Source: Planctomycetota bacterium
Lineage (GTDB): Bacteria > Planctomycetota > Phycisphaerae > SM23-33
Reading direction: 5' to 3'
NCBI GenBank assembly: GCA_022705325.1
Contig: JAKJER010000011.1
Coordinates: 86,534-150,533 of the forward strand
DNA: 64,000 nt
The notes beneath the pieces are model-generated. The model ran no database searches and was not told where the DNA came from. It saw only the letters and a list, made by a program, of their open reading frames with translations. The position numbers and the translations under genes are program-made. Shown piece after piece: positions 8,899 to 17,064 of the stretch (position 1 is the stretch's first letter; each line of letters begins with the position of its first letter).

Positions 8899-11800
8899 CT
8901 ATACCACACGGACGGTGAAGTCGTCAATAATCTCGGTCTCGTCGGCGGAGTCCAGGCTCCGGCGGAACAGGGTCTGGAGCGTTCCGTTCACCTGGAATCG
9001 CCCCACCCACAGGGTGATCCTGGTGGCCGCCAGGCCGTGGGGCTGGCTGTCGTTCTGGGTGCGGATGTAGCTGGTGGTCATGCTGCCGAGTTGCGGGGCG
9101 GCGATGATGGAGTCGATGAAGCTGTCCACGAACGCTCTGCCCTCGCGGATGCCCAGGATGACCAGGGCGCGGATGATGCTGTTGGCGGCGGGGTCGAAAT
9201 CGCCCGCCGCGGCGGGCAGGCCGGCCGACAAGACGCCTGCGGTCACGCTGGAGCCGTCGATCCCGCCGAGGTAGACCGTGCCAAGGTTGCCGGTGGCGGC
9301 GACCTGGCTGTCGCGGAGCCAGCCCAGGACGTACAGCATGTTCATCGCGTTGCCGAACTGCGACCAGGGCGCGGTGAGGGTGATGCTGGATCGCTCCATG
9401 TTGCCCATGACCTTGGCCATGCTCAGCGACCGGGCGGTGACGGCGGTGTCGGTGAAGCTGCCCATGACGTTCAGCAGGTTGGAGGTCTGCACGTTGATGG
9501 TGGAGCCGGCCAGGTTGCCGTAGACGTTGAGAACGTTGAGGCGCCCGGCGGTGATGTCGGCGGCGACGTTCCTGCGGACCAGCAGCGAGTTGACGTCGCC
9601 GTTGGCCAGGGTCCACGTGCCGCTGAGGCTGCCCGCGATGGAGGCGACGTTGACGGCGTATCCGGCGGCGCTGAGGGTGACGTTGGGCTGGAAGTCGCCC
9701 GCGGCCGCCAGTTGGCCGATGGAGGGCACGGCCGGCTGGCCCAGCACGTAGAGCACGCCGATGGACGGGGCGGTGAGGGTCTCGGCGGGTCCGGTGTCGA
9801 GCCACTCGGCCGCGCGGAGCATGCGGATGGGCGTCTGGCTGGTCAGGGCCAGATTGGCCACGCGGGCGAACGTCAGGACGGTCGCGGTGAAGGTGTCGCC
9901 GGCGTCGCGGGGCCCGATGGAGAAGACCGTGCCGCTGACCGCGTCGGAGAAGGTCGCGCTGCCGACGCTGCCGGCGGCGGTGAAGTCGCCGGTGAGATGG
10001 GCGTTGGGGGCGAGGACCAGGTTGACCGACCCGTGGATCGTGATGCCTCCGACGGTGAACTTCTTGGAGGCCATCAGGTACAGGCTGGTGGTCCTGGTGC
10101 CGGTGAACTCGATGCCGAGGATGTCGCCCGTGCCGATGCCGGTGGTGCGGATGCGGGCGACGGCGCCCCCGATCGTGTAGATGGTAATGGGGGTGTTGGC
10201 GCTGTCGCGGATGACGGCGTAGCGGTCGACGGTGACGCGGTTGACGAAGGGCGAGGCGTCGAAGAGGACCACGCCGGTGACGTCGACCGGGACGGCCAGT
10301 TGGCTGCCGATGAAGAAGCCTTTGGAGGTGAGGTTGGCGTCCTCGACGTCGGAGGGGTAGACGGTGGGGAAGACGTACTCGATCTCCAACTCCCCGCCGG
10401 AGATGTCCACGAAGACGATCGCCTTCTCCGTGCCGACGACGGCGGTCTCGTTCAGCACCGTCAGATGCTGGGGGTTGTCTTCGATGGCCAGCAGGCCCTC
10501 CAACTGCGGGTTGTAGATGTTGGAGACGTTAACGGCCAGCAGGCCCGAGTTGGCGTCCACGGCGTAGAGCATGTTGCCCACCAGGTGCATGCCCCAGGGG
10601 CTGCCGTAGCTTCCCCAGACGCTCAGCACCCGCATGGAGCGGGGATTGCTCACGTCGACCGCGACGTAGCCGTAGGCGAAGTCGCTGAGGATGGCGTAGT
10701 TGCCCTTCAGCACCAGCTCGACCACGTTCTCCATGTCGGTGTCTTCGCCGGGCACGACCTTAAGGGCGCTGAGCACGACCATGGCGGCGGGGTTGCTCAC
10801 GTCGAAGGCGACCAGGCCGGACTGGTAGCCCGCGACGAACAGCACGCTGCCCTTCAGGGCCATGTACACGCCGTACGATTGCGCCTCGGTCCCGGGCATC
10901 TCCACGTCCAGGAGGGTGACCTGGGAGGGGTTGGCGACGTTGAGGCTGACGATGCCCCCGCCGGTGTCCGCGACGTAAGCGGTCGTGCCGGATACCAGCA
11001 CCTGGCGGGCGAAGCCGGTGGTGTTGTAGCTGCCCAGGAACTGGGCAGCGGCAGGGTCGGTGATGTCGTAGATCTCCAGTCCGTTGGCCCCGGCGGCGAC
11101 GTACAGCAGGTTGCCCGCGACGAAGGCGTCCATGATGTTGGAGCCGTAGGAGGCGGAGACCAGGCCCGAGCCGATGGGCACGCCGTCGGGTTGCGCGAAG
11201 AGCGTGTAGGTCTGGGAGTCGATGCTGAACTGGCGCGTGACGTCGCTGCCGTCCAGGCGCGGGAAGGTGATCTCGTAGCGGGCGTCGACCTGGAACTGGA
11301 CCACCCCGCCGAAGTCGGCGGGCAGGTCCACGGTGACGGCGTAGGTCTGCGGGTTGACGGTGGCGCCCACGTCCTCCAGGGACGTGCCGGCCCCCCAGAC
11401 GATGTCGAACGGCGCCTGCGGCGCGACGCCGGTCGGCAGGGTCACGTCCTGGCCCACGCCGGTGTGGATCGGGGCCTGCTCGGGGATGTCCACGACCAGG
11501 ACCGAGACCCGCTGGGTGATCGTCCCGCCGTTGCCGTCGTCCAGCGTCACGTCCACGTAGGTCGCGCCCGTCCAGCCGTCGACCGGACGGAAAGAGACGG
11601 TCGCGTCCTGGGTGTTCACGCCCGCGGGCACGATGTCCACGCTGGCCAGGACGGGCTGGTAGCCGTCGCCTTCCGTGGCCGTGGGCATGTTGTTGGTGTC
11701 GCGGGCCCAGTTGATGACCTCCTCGTAGACCTCCCAGCCGGTGATGACCTGGCCGAAGATCATGTGGACCTGGTTGAGGTGGGTCGCGGCGCCCTCGGTG

Positions 11801-12420
11801 ATGAAGAACTGGCAGTCGTTGGTGTTGGGGCCGGAGTTGGCCATGGCCAGCACGCCCGGCGCGGCGAAGCTCAGGTAGGGGTCGAAGGAGTCGTTGAAGT
11901 CCCCCAGCGGGCTGCCCCCGGTCCCGTTGGCGTTGACGGCGTCGCCGCCCTGGATCATGAACCCGGGGATGATCCGGTGGACCAGGACGGTGGTGTAAAA
12001 CGCGTCGCCCACCCCGATCGAGCCGTCGTCGTTGATGTGCTCGGTGGCCAGCGTGGTGAAGCGATCGACGGCCGTCTGGCTCTCCTGGTCGAAGAGCTGC
12101 ACCAGGACGCTGCCGATGGCCTCGGACGCGCCGGTGGTGAGGTTGCGGCGATCGAAGTTGAGCACGGCGTAGGAGGTGCCCTGGCGGACCTCGGCGATCA
12201 GATTGGCGCTGCCGCTGACGGCCGTGACGGTCAGCGGGTCGCCGTCTTCATCGTAACCGTCGATGCCGATGGTGTACGCCCCGCCCGGGGCGAAGATGGC
12301 CGTGGGCAGGACGGTCGTGGCGAAGACCGGGTCGCTGGCCAATAGCAGGCGGTCTTCGAGGCAGTCCAGTTGCGGAGCGAAGGCGGGTTCGTTGACGGCT
12401 TGCATCTCGCGGAAGGCCAT
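8899..12420 (-). CDS. Giant secreted cyclophilin/LVIVD-repeat protein
   Basis: A 1173-aa protein. Its N-terminus lacks an ordinary hydrophobic signal and instead has CLEDRLLLASD (residues 20-30), close to the LEPR-XLL N-terminal motif of planctomycete surface proteins. Next are a cyclophilin-type peptidyl-prolyl isomerase domain (~75-265; GFMIQGGD, FAAPGVLAMANSGPNTNDCQFFIT) and Ig-like/cadherin-like segments. LVIVD-type propeller repeats follow (~430-770; units such as LYVAAGANGLEIYDITDP), then a Ser/Thr/Asn-rich beta-helix-like C-terminal half. ATG 12420 follows GGGAG; earlier in-frame codons lack support. Probably a cell-surface folding or adhesion protein. The cyclophilin-plus-propeller fusion is unusual. 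Confidence 0.75.
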   Translation of the reverse strand: MAFREMQAVNEPAFAPQLDCLEDRLLLASDPVFATTVLPTAIFAPGGAYTIGIDGYDEDGDPLTVTAVSGSANLIAEVRQGTSYAVLNFDRRNLTTGASEAIGSVLVQLFDQESQTAVDRFTTLATEHINDDGSIGVGDAFYTTVLVHRIIPGFMIQGGDAVNANGTGGSPLGDFNDSFDPYLSFAAPGVLAMANSGPNTNDCQFFITEGAATHLNQVHMIFGQVITGWEVYEEVINWARDTNNMPTATEGDGYQPVLASVDIVPAGVNTQDATVSFRPVDGWTGATYVDVTLDDGNGGTITQRVSVLVVDIPEQAPIHTGVGQDVTLPTGVAPQAPFDIVWGAGTSLEDVGATVNPQTYAVTVDLPADFGGVVQFQVDARYEITFPRLDGSDVTRQFSIDSQTYTLFAQPDGVPIGSGLVSASYGSNIMDAFVAGNLLYVAAGANGLEIYDITDPAAAQFLGSYNTTGFARQVLVSGTTAYVADTGGGIVSLNVANPSQVTLLDVEMPGTEAQSYGVYMALKGSVLFVAGYQSGLVAFDVSNPAAMVVLSALKVVPGEDTDMENVVELVLKGNYAILSDFAYGYVAVDVSNPRSMRVLSVWGSYGSPWGMHLVGNMLYAVDANSGLLAVNVSNIYNPQLEGLLAIEDNPQHLTVLNETAVVGTEKAIVFVDISGGELEIEYVFPTVYPSDVEDANLTSKGFFIGSQLAVPVDVTGVVLFDASPFVNRVTVDRYAVIRDSANTPITIYTIGGAVARIRTTGIGTGDILGIEFTGTRTTSLYLMASKKFTVGGITIHGSVNLVLAPNAHLTGDFTAAGSVGSATFSDAVSGTVFSIGPRDAGDTFTATVLTFARVANLALTSQTPIRMLRAAEWLDTGPAETLTAPSIGVLYVLGQPAVPSIGQLAAAGDFQPNVTLSAAGYAVNVASIAGSLSGTWTLANGDVNSLLVRRNVAADITAGRLNVLNVYGNLAGSTINVQTSNLLNVMGSFTDTAVTARSLSMAKVMGNMERSSITLTAPWSQFGNAMNMLYVLGWLRDSQVAATGNLGTVYLGGIDGSSVTAGVLSAGLPAAAGDFDPAANSIIRALVILGIREGRAFVDSFIDSIIAAPQLGSMTTSYIRTQNDSQPHGLAATRITLWVGRFQVNGTLQTLFRRSLDSADETEIIDDFTVRVV

Positions 12421-12478
12421 CGGATACTCCCTGCTCAGGGCGGTTTGTGAACGAATTCCTCTCCAGGCGTTCGCCCGG

Positions 12479-12506
12479 AGTATACCACAGAACGGGAGAA
12501 ACCAAG
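12479..12506 (-). promoter_or_regulatory. Promoter of the cyclophilin/LVIVD gene
   Basis: On the minus strand CTTGGT (12506-12501), a 16-nt spacer and TATACT (12484-12479) form a sigma-70-type promoter about 60 nt before the start codon at 12420. Confidence 0.45.
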
Positions 12507-12588
12507 GCGAAAAGTTGGGGCCGGGCAGATCCCGCCCGGTCACGGTCGGCCTGGTCCGCGGCCTTGAGTCCGGTCCGGATTGCCCGCG

Positions 12589-12759
12589 TCAGAACGACAG
12601 CACGACGTGCCAGATGTACACGTAGGCCATCGCGTCCACGTCCTGCCAGACTCGCTTCATCAGGTCCGTGTCGCCCTGGATGGGGGGCAGTTCCTTGAGC
12701 TTCTGCTCCCACGGGATGCACTCGCCGGGCTGGGTCTTGGTGGTCACGGGTATGTCCAT
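12589..12759 (-). CDS. Small uncharacterised 56-aa protein
   Basis: A short ORF beginning MDIPVTTKTQPGECIPWEQ and ending YVYIWHVVLSF. It lies 42 nt downstream of the URO-D-family gene on the same strand, with GGAG six bases before the ATG, so it is probably the second gene of that transcript. It happens to be in the same frame as the upstream gene, separated by that gene's TGA. The composition (Trp, Cys, acidic and basic residues, hydrophobic C-terminus) looks like a real protein. No family was recognised. It may be an accessory factor of the URO-D-like enzyme. Confidence 0.5.
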   Translation of the reverse strand: MDIPVTTKTQPGECIPWEQKLKELPPIQGDTDLMKRVWQDVDAMAYVYIWHVVLSF

Positions 12760-12801
12760 GGCGTTCTCCGCTTGGGGTGGGCTGCCTGGCGGCAGGGGCG
12801 G

Positions 12802-14001
12802 TCAGTACTGCCCGTACTCCCTGGCCGCATCGGTCATGGCCTGGATGTTCTCGGTCTTGGCGTCGTCCTGGACGATGGCGGAAGCGTCCATGATGTATCC
12901 GCCGTCTTTGGCGACGCCCTCGATGACCTTCTTGACGTACTCCCGGATCTGCTGGGGCTTGCCGATCTGGAGCATGTAATTGGGCACGCCGCCGCCGCTG
13001 ATGGCGAACTTGTCGTGCAACTCGCGGTGGACCTGGAAGATGTCGTCCTGGTCGCAGTGGTAGATGATGCTGCCCGCGGGCAACTCGCGGAAGCTCTGGA
13101 GGTGGGCGCCCCACTTGCCCTCGGCGTAGAAGAGCGTCTGGTGCCCGCGGCGCCAGATCTCCTCGATGATCGGCTTGAGCGTCGCCCAGTACAGGTCGCG
13201 GAACTGGTCGTGGTTGACGAACGGCACGCACCCGCGGTGCATCCAGATGGCGATGGGCACGTTCTTGTCCGGGTCGGCGCCCGACAGGGCCATCCACAGC
13301 AGGTGCGGCATGAGCGCCTCGCACGCCTTCTTGACCTTCTCGGGCCTCTCGAACAGGTCCATCGTCAGCCCGATGTACCCGCGGAACTTGTCGGCCAGGA
13401 TGTCGAACGGGGCCTTGAGGATGCCCGAGATCGCCGACACCGTCCCGCTCTCCTTGCGCAGGCGGGCGGCCTGCGTGCCGAACGCGTGGAAGTAATTCAG
13501 CATCCCCATGCCGCTCTTGACCAGGGCCACGTTGTTGCGGTAGGTCGCCGGGCCGTCGGGGCCGTTGACCTCCTTGGCCACGCGGGGCAGCCATTTGTTC
13601 CACAGATAGCCCATCAGGTCGGAGGCGAACTCGTCGTAGTCCTCCGGCTGCATCCAGGCGTCCTCTTCGCTGGGCTCGCGATACTGGAAGGCGTTGGTCG
13701 GGGCGACGTGGACGCCGGGGACGGCGTAGTACTTGAGGTCCAGGGCCTGGGCGAAGCCCATCCACCCGTAGACCATGTTGGCCACCACCGCGTCCCAGTC
13801 GAAGGCCGCGGCGCACTTGCGGGCGGCGTCGAAGGCGATCTCGTAATCCTGGCAGACCTGCTGGCAGGTGTAGCCGGCGTACTTGGCGGTGAACTCCGCC
13901 ACGAACGGCCGGATGGGTACCATGTCAGGTTTGCCGTTTCGCATCGCCGTGACGTACCGCTTGAGCCGTTGCTGGTACAGTTGCTCCATGTCCTGGGCCA
14001 T
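12802..14001 (-). CDS. Uroporphyrinogen decarboxylase-family protein
   Basis: A 399-aa cytosolic protein of the URO-D superfamily, which includes haem-pathway HemE and the MtaA/CmuA-type methyltransferases. The barrel is recognisable from the N-terminal R..NGKPDMVPIRPFVAEF region, the conserved core around GVHVAPTNAFQYREP and the late motif AISGGGVPNYMLQIGKPQQIREYVK, which resembles the ALSGGVP/TP-type segment of methyltransferase-like members. The length is longer than HemE (~350 aa) and the HemE N-terminal signature is not evident, so a corrinoid-type methyltransferase or an uncharacterised decarboxylase is more likely than haem synthesis. It is followed by the 56-aa ORF. Confidence 0.75.
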   Translation of the reverse strand: MAQDMEQLYQQRLKRYVTAMRNGKPDMVPIRPFVAEFTAKYAGYTCQQVCQDYEIAFDAARKCAAAFDWDAVVANMVYGWMGFAQALDLKYYAVPGVHVAPTNAFQYREPSEEDAWMQPEDYDEFASDLMGYLWNKWLPRVAKEVNGPDGPATYRNNVALVKSGMGMLNYFHAFGTQAARLRKESGTVSAISGILKAPFDILADKFRGYIGLTMDLFERPEKVKKACEALMPHLLWMALSGADPDKNVPIAIWMHRGCVPFVNHDQFRDLYWATLKPIIEEIWRRGHQTLFYAEGKWGAHLQSFRELPAGSIIYHCDQDDIFQVHRELHDKFAISGGGVPNYMLQIGKPQQIREYVKKVIEGVAKDGGYIMDASAIVQDDAKTENIQAMTDAAREYGQY

Positions 14002-14074
14002 AGAATGGGTCCTTTCGTTGACGCGTGGCCGAGCACGCGGATTGTGAATTGTCCGCCCCCGCTTGTCAATTCAA

Positions 14075-14103
14075 TTGCCCCCCTGTCGGCGAACGTGTAG
14101 GCT
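14075..14103 (+). promoter_or_regulatory. Promoter, TTGCCC-17-TAGGCT
   Basis: TTGCCC (14075-14080), a 17-nt spacer and TAGGCT (14098-14103) precede the membrane-protein gene at 14140. The same box pair recurs elsewhere in the window. Confidence 0.45.
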
Positions 14104-14139
14104 ACGCCCGGTGCAAACGTGAGCGATCCAGGACGTGTC

Positions 14140-15630
14140 ATGGCGGATCAGGGGAGCGACCCGGCGGGCAAACCGGCTCTGGCCAACCCGGCCGTGAGTT
14201 GGCGGGTGATGCTGCGCAACCTCAGCCGGATGATCTCGCCGCTGGACATCATGTACCACGTGGGAACGTTGATCTACCGCCGCAGCCTGCGATACACGCT
14301 GTTCACCGCGGGCATCGGGGCGGTGGGCGTGACGGCCAAGGGGTTCAGCCTGCCCGGTCTGACGCTCCGTCAGGCGGTGCTGCTGCCGCTGTGCGTGGGG
14401 CTGGCGGCGCTGCTGGGCGGCGGGCTGTTGAGACTCCTGCCGGCGATCCTCTCCGCCCGGATGGCCACGCTGGCCCAGGCCAACGACATGGACCTGATGG
14501 AGGACCACCGCAAGAGCCTTGTCCGCGATCACCTGGCCTTCCTGTGGGAGCAGGTGTTCGTGCACGAGATGCGGGTGCGGGCCGCCGACGGGCGGGCGCT
14601 GTTCAAGGACTTCGCGTATGAGCCCGGCGAGGCGATCGAGGCGGTGCTGGCGCGGGCCCAGCCGGCGTTCGTCGAGCGGGCCATCGAGGCCCTGGACGCC
14701 CTGCTGCCGCAGGTCCGCCAGATGGACGAGTACGACCTGGACCTGCGCTATCTGGAGGACTGGCGCGACGGGGCGTGCCTGGACCCCAGCGACACGAAAC
14801 TGGCCGAGCAGTTCGAGGGCAGCACGGTGCTGCTGGCGGCGCGGGCGGAGGCCGGCCTGCACGGGCTGGCGATGCTCCGCTACAAGCCTCGCCTGGCCGC
14901 CCAGCGGTTGTGGTTCCTGTTCGTCACGCGCTCGGTGGGCTATCGCGTGGGCTCGGCCATCCAGGCCCTCAACGCCCGCTACGACACCGACCTGTTCAAC
15001 GCCCAGGTGCTGATGTGGCCCGGCGAGGAAGACGCGCGGTGGGTCGCCCAGTTCCCCGGCGCCCGCGAGGACATCCTCCAGCGCCGGCGCCTGGCGATGA
15101 AGCGGGTGTTTGGCCCGACGCGCGAGCTGGCCGACGAGGTCATCGACCACATGTTCTACGGGTGTTTCGCGATGGCCAGCGAGTTGCGAATCCGCTACGA
15201 CGCGGAGTACTGCCTGGGCCTGCTGGGCTGCGAAGCGATGGAAGACCTGCGGGCCGAAATCCGCTGCCCCCGGGAGTTCGAGCGAGCCCGGCGGCTCGTC
15301 GCGCGGGCCGGCCAGGACCGCCCCGTGCTGGAGTCGCTGCTCGCCTCGCAGCGTCCCCACCTGCTTCGGCCCGAACGGGCCGAGGCGCTGCGGTCGGTCC
15401 GCATCGCCTTCCACGTCAACCGCGACAATCTGCGACGCCTCGTGTCGCGGGCGCACTCGGGCGACGCGGAGGCGGCCGCCAAGGCCCTGGAGATTATCGA
15501 CCGCGCCGAGAGCGACCGGGTCGTCCACTCCCGCCGCCTGCTGGCGGTGCGCATGCACCACGCCCTCACCCGCCTGGCCCGCCAGAGCTACCGGGACCTG
15601 GTCCACCAGCTCGGCTACGACGAGGCCTGA
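14140..15630 (+). CDS. Uncharacterised membrane-anchored 496-aa protein
   Basis: No family recognised. After a short polar N-terminus there are two hydrophobic stretches (roughly residues 50-70 and 80-105), probably a membrane hairpin. A long, helix-rich, Arg/Glu/Ala-rich soluble part (~115-496) follows. The soluble region has MDEYDLDLRYLEDW near residue 200 and repeated aromatic/Arg patterns, but no catalytic motif I can name. ATG 14140 has AGGA upstream; a GTG seven codons earlier is in frame. It is monocistronic and converges on purN, with 20 bp between stops. A cytoplasm-facing membrane scaffold is one possibility. Confidence 0.6.
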   Translation: MADQGSDPAGKPALANPAVSWRVMLRNLSRMISPLDIMYHVGTLIYRRSLRYTLFTAGIGAVGVTAKGFSLPGLTLRQAVLLPLCVGLAALLGGGLLRLLPAILSARMATLAQANDMDLMEDHRKSLVRDHLAFLWEQVFVHEMRVRAADGRALFKDFAYEPGEAIEAVLARAQPAFVERAIEALDALLPQVRQMDEYDLDLRYLEDWRDGACLDPSDTKLAEQFEGSTVLLAARAEAGLHGLAMLRYKPRLAAQRLWFLFVTRSVGYRVGSAIQALNARYDTDLFNAQVLMWPGEEDARWVAQFPGAREDILQRRRLAMKRVFGPTRELADEVIDHMFYGCFAMASELRIRYDAEYCLGLLGCEAMEDLRAEIRCPREFERARRLVARAGQDRPVLESLLASQRPHLLRPERAEALRSVRIAFHVNRDNLRRLVSRAHSGDAEAAAKALEIIDRAESDRVVHSRRLLAVRMHHALTRLARQSYRDLVHQLGYDEA

Positions 15631-15650
15631 CGCCGGCCCCCCCCGCAAGC

Positions 15651-16292
15651 CTACAGCACGTGCGCGACGTTGCCCTCCACGCGCAGACGCCCCGCCGCGA
15701 ACAGGCGGATTGCCTCCGGATACGCCAGGCACTCCTGCTCGAAGACGCGGTCGGCCAGCGAGTCCGGCGTGTCGCCCTCCAGCACGCTCACGCACTTCTG
15801 GACGACGATCGGCCCCTTGTCGTACTCGTTGGTCACGAAGTGCACGGTGCAGCCGCTGACCTTGCAGCCGCGCGCGAGCACCGCCTCGTGAACGTGGTGG
15901 CCCCACATGCCCTGCCCGCCGAAGCTGGGCAGCAGGGCGGGGTGGATGTTCATGACCTTCATCTCGTACTGCGGGGGGATCTGCCACAGCGAGAGGAACC
16001 CGGCCAGCACCACCAGGTCCACGCCCGCCTCGTCGAGCAGTCCGGTGATGCGTCGCGAGTACTCCTCCGGGTTTGCCATCTGCTTGAAGGCGACCAGCTC
16101 GGCCCGCAGGCCGGCCTGGATCGCGCGGTCCAGCCCCTTGCAGGGACGCGACGCGATGACGATGCGGATCTCCGCGTCCAGGCGCCCGGCGGCGATCTCG
16201 TCCTGGATGTTCAGCATGGTCCGCCCGCCGCCCGAGAGCAGCACGCCCAGCCGGAGCTTCTTGCCCGTGTCGGTGCCTGTGGTCTGGCTCAT
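15651..16292 (-). CDS. purN: Phosphoribosylglycinamide formyltransferase
   Basis: A 213-aa GAR transformylase of de novo purine synthesis, transferring a formyl group from 10-formyl-THF to GAR in the cytosol. It has the N-terminal glycine-rich phosphate loop (LLSGGGRTMLN), the folate-side VLAGFLSLW, the catalytic Asn and His of NIHPALLPSFGG, and the catalytic Asp in FVTNEYDKGP. ATG 16292 is used; the frame is open to a TTG 12 codons earlier, with no ribosome binding site. The divergent gene at 16382 is only ~90 bp away. No other pur gene is near. Confidence 0.92.
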   Translation of the reverse strand: MSQTTGTDTGKKLRLGVLLSGGGRTMLNIQDEIAAGRLDAEIRIVIASRPCKGLDRAIQAGLRAELVAFKQMANPEEYSRRITGLLDEAGVDLVVLAGFLSLWQIPPQYEMKVMNIHPALLPSFGGQGMWGHHVHEAVLARGCKVSGCTVHFVTNEYDKGPIVVQKCVSVLEGDTPDSLADRVFEQECLAYPEAIRLFAAGRLRVEGNVAHVL

Positions 16293-16333
16293 GGCCGAGA
16301 TTAGACCGGACGGGACGAGCGGCGTCAACTAGT

Positions 16334-16352
16334 CGGGCAATTCCGTTGCCCG
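16334..16352. promoter_or_regulatory. Hairpin in the purN/16382 divergent region
   Basis: CGGGCAA-TTCCG-TTGCCCG is a perfect 7-bp stem with a 5-nt loop in the intergenic space. Its right arm overlaps the -35 box of the rightward promoter, so it could be an operator as well as a hairpin. Confidence 0.4.
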
Positions 16353-16374
16353 CGCGGCAGGAATTGACTAGCAT
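16346..16374 (+). promoter_or_regulatory. Promoter, TTGCCC-17-TAGCAT, next to the ATG
   Basis: TTGCCC (16346-16351), a 17-nt spacer and TAGCAT (16369-16374). The predicted transcription start falls at or next to the ATG at 16382, suggesting a leaderless mRNA. Confidence 0.45.
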
Positions 16375-16381
16375 CATGGCC

Positions 16382-17047
16382 ATGGCACGCGTCAACTTCA
16401 GAGCCGTCCGAGAACGCTTCACCCACATCGACGCCCAGTTTGTTTCCTGCCGGCTCGGGTTTGAGGACCTTGCCCCGCGGTATGTGGTGAGCTTGTACCC
16501 CTGGTGGGAGCATCCCCTGTTCGTTCAGGCCGTCGAGCAAGGTACGCCGTGGGGGTTTCGGCATGACGAATCGGCCTATCGCGACGTGACGGTATTCCCG
16601 CTGAACCTCCGCGAGTGCCGCGTCAGTCAGACCAAGGACGTGACCGACTGGGAGTTCTTCGAATCCCATCCGCTCCTGTGGTCGTACGAGGACACTGGAA
16701 CGATCGAATGCAACAGCGAGTGTTCCAGGGCGGAGGTGGCCAAGCGGGTGTTGACGGCCGATCTGCCGGGCTTGACGCGGAAGGCGCTCTACCGCTACCT
16801 CGACCCGCTGCAGACGCACAGTCCGCCGTTCTGCCTGGGGACGTTTCCCCGCACTCTCTTCGAGACCGTTCGCGGTATCCTGACCGAAATGGGCATCCAG
16901 CTTCTAATCTCGCGAGAACCGACGCCCCGGGCGACCCCGGTGCTGCTGTTGATCGACGGCGAGGACTACCTCATCGCTGATGACTTCGAACTTGATGTCC
17001 CGGAGTTCGAGCATCGGCCCGAGTGGTTCGCGCCCGGCGGTTCTTGA
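16382..17047 (+). CDS. Uncharacterised 221-aa protein
   Basis: No family recognised. The protein is soluble, without signal peptide or membrane span, and starts MARVNFRAVRERFTHIDAQF. It is rich in aromatic residues and has an acidic C-terminus (GEDYLIADDFELDVPEFEH). Tight-packed motifs such as SLYPWWEHPLF, FFESHPLLWSYED and FCLGTFPRTLFETVR suggest a compact alpha/beta fold of the kind seen in immunity- or DUF-type proteins. An alternative ATG lies six bases earlier. I prefer 16382 because the promoter spacing would make it leaderless. The gene ends 17 bp before the convergent M14/SGNH gene. Confidence 0.55.
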   Translation: MARVNFRAVRERFTHIDAQFVSCRLGFEDLAPRYVVSLYPWWEHPLFVQAVEQGTPWGFRHDESAYRDVTVFPLNLRECRVSQTKDVTDWEFFESHPLLWSYEDTGTIECNSECSRAEVAKRVLTADLPGLTRKALYRYLDPLQTHSPPFCLGTFPRTLFETVRGILTEMGIQLLISREPTPRATPVLLLIDGEDYLIADDFELDVPEFEHRPEWFAPGGS

Positions 17048-17064
17048 TCTCCTTCTCAAACTAC

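Noticed and set aside
12589..12804. A second selenoprotein reading through the TGA of the URO-D-family gene
   Set aside because: The frame is open after the TGA, but the linker is Pro-rich and lacks a Cys or redox motif. The URO-D protein already has a natural C-terminus, and the downstream ORF has its own ATG and ribosome binding site.
16376..16384. ATG 16376 as the start of the uncharacterised gene
   Set aside because: It lies six bases before ATG 16382, and promoter spacing puts the transcript start at or after 16381, so the later ATG is preferred. The difference is two residues.
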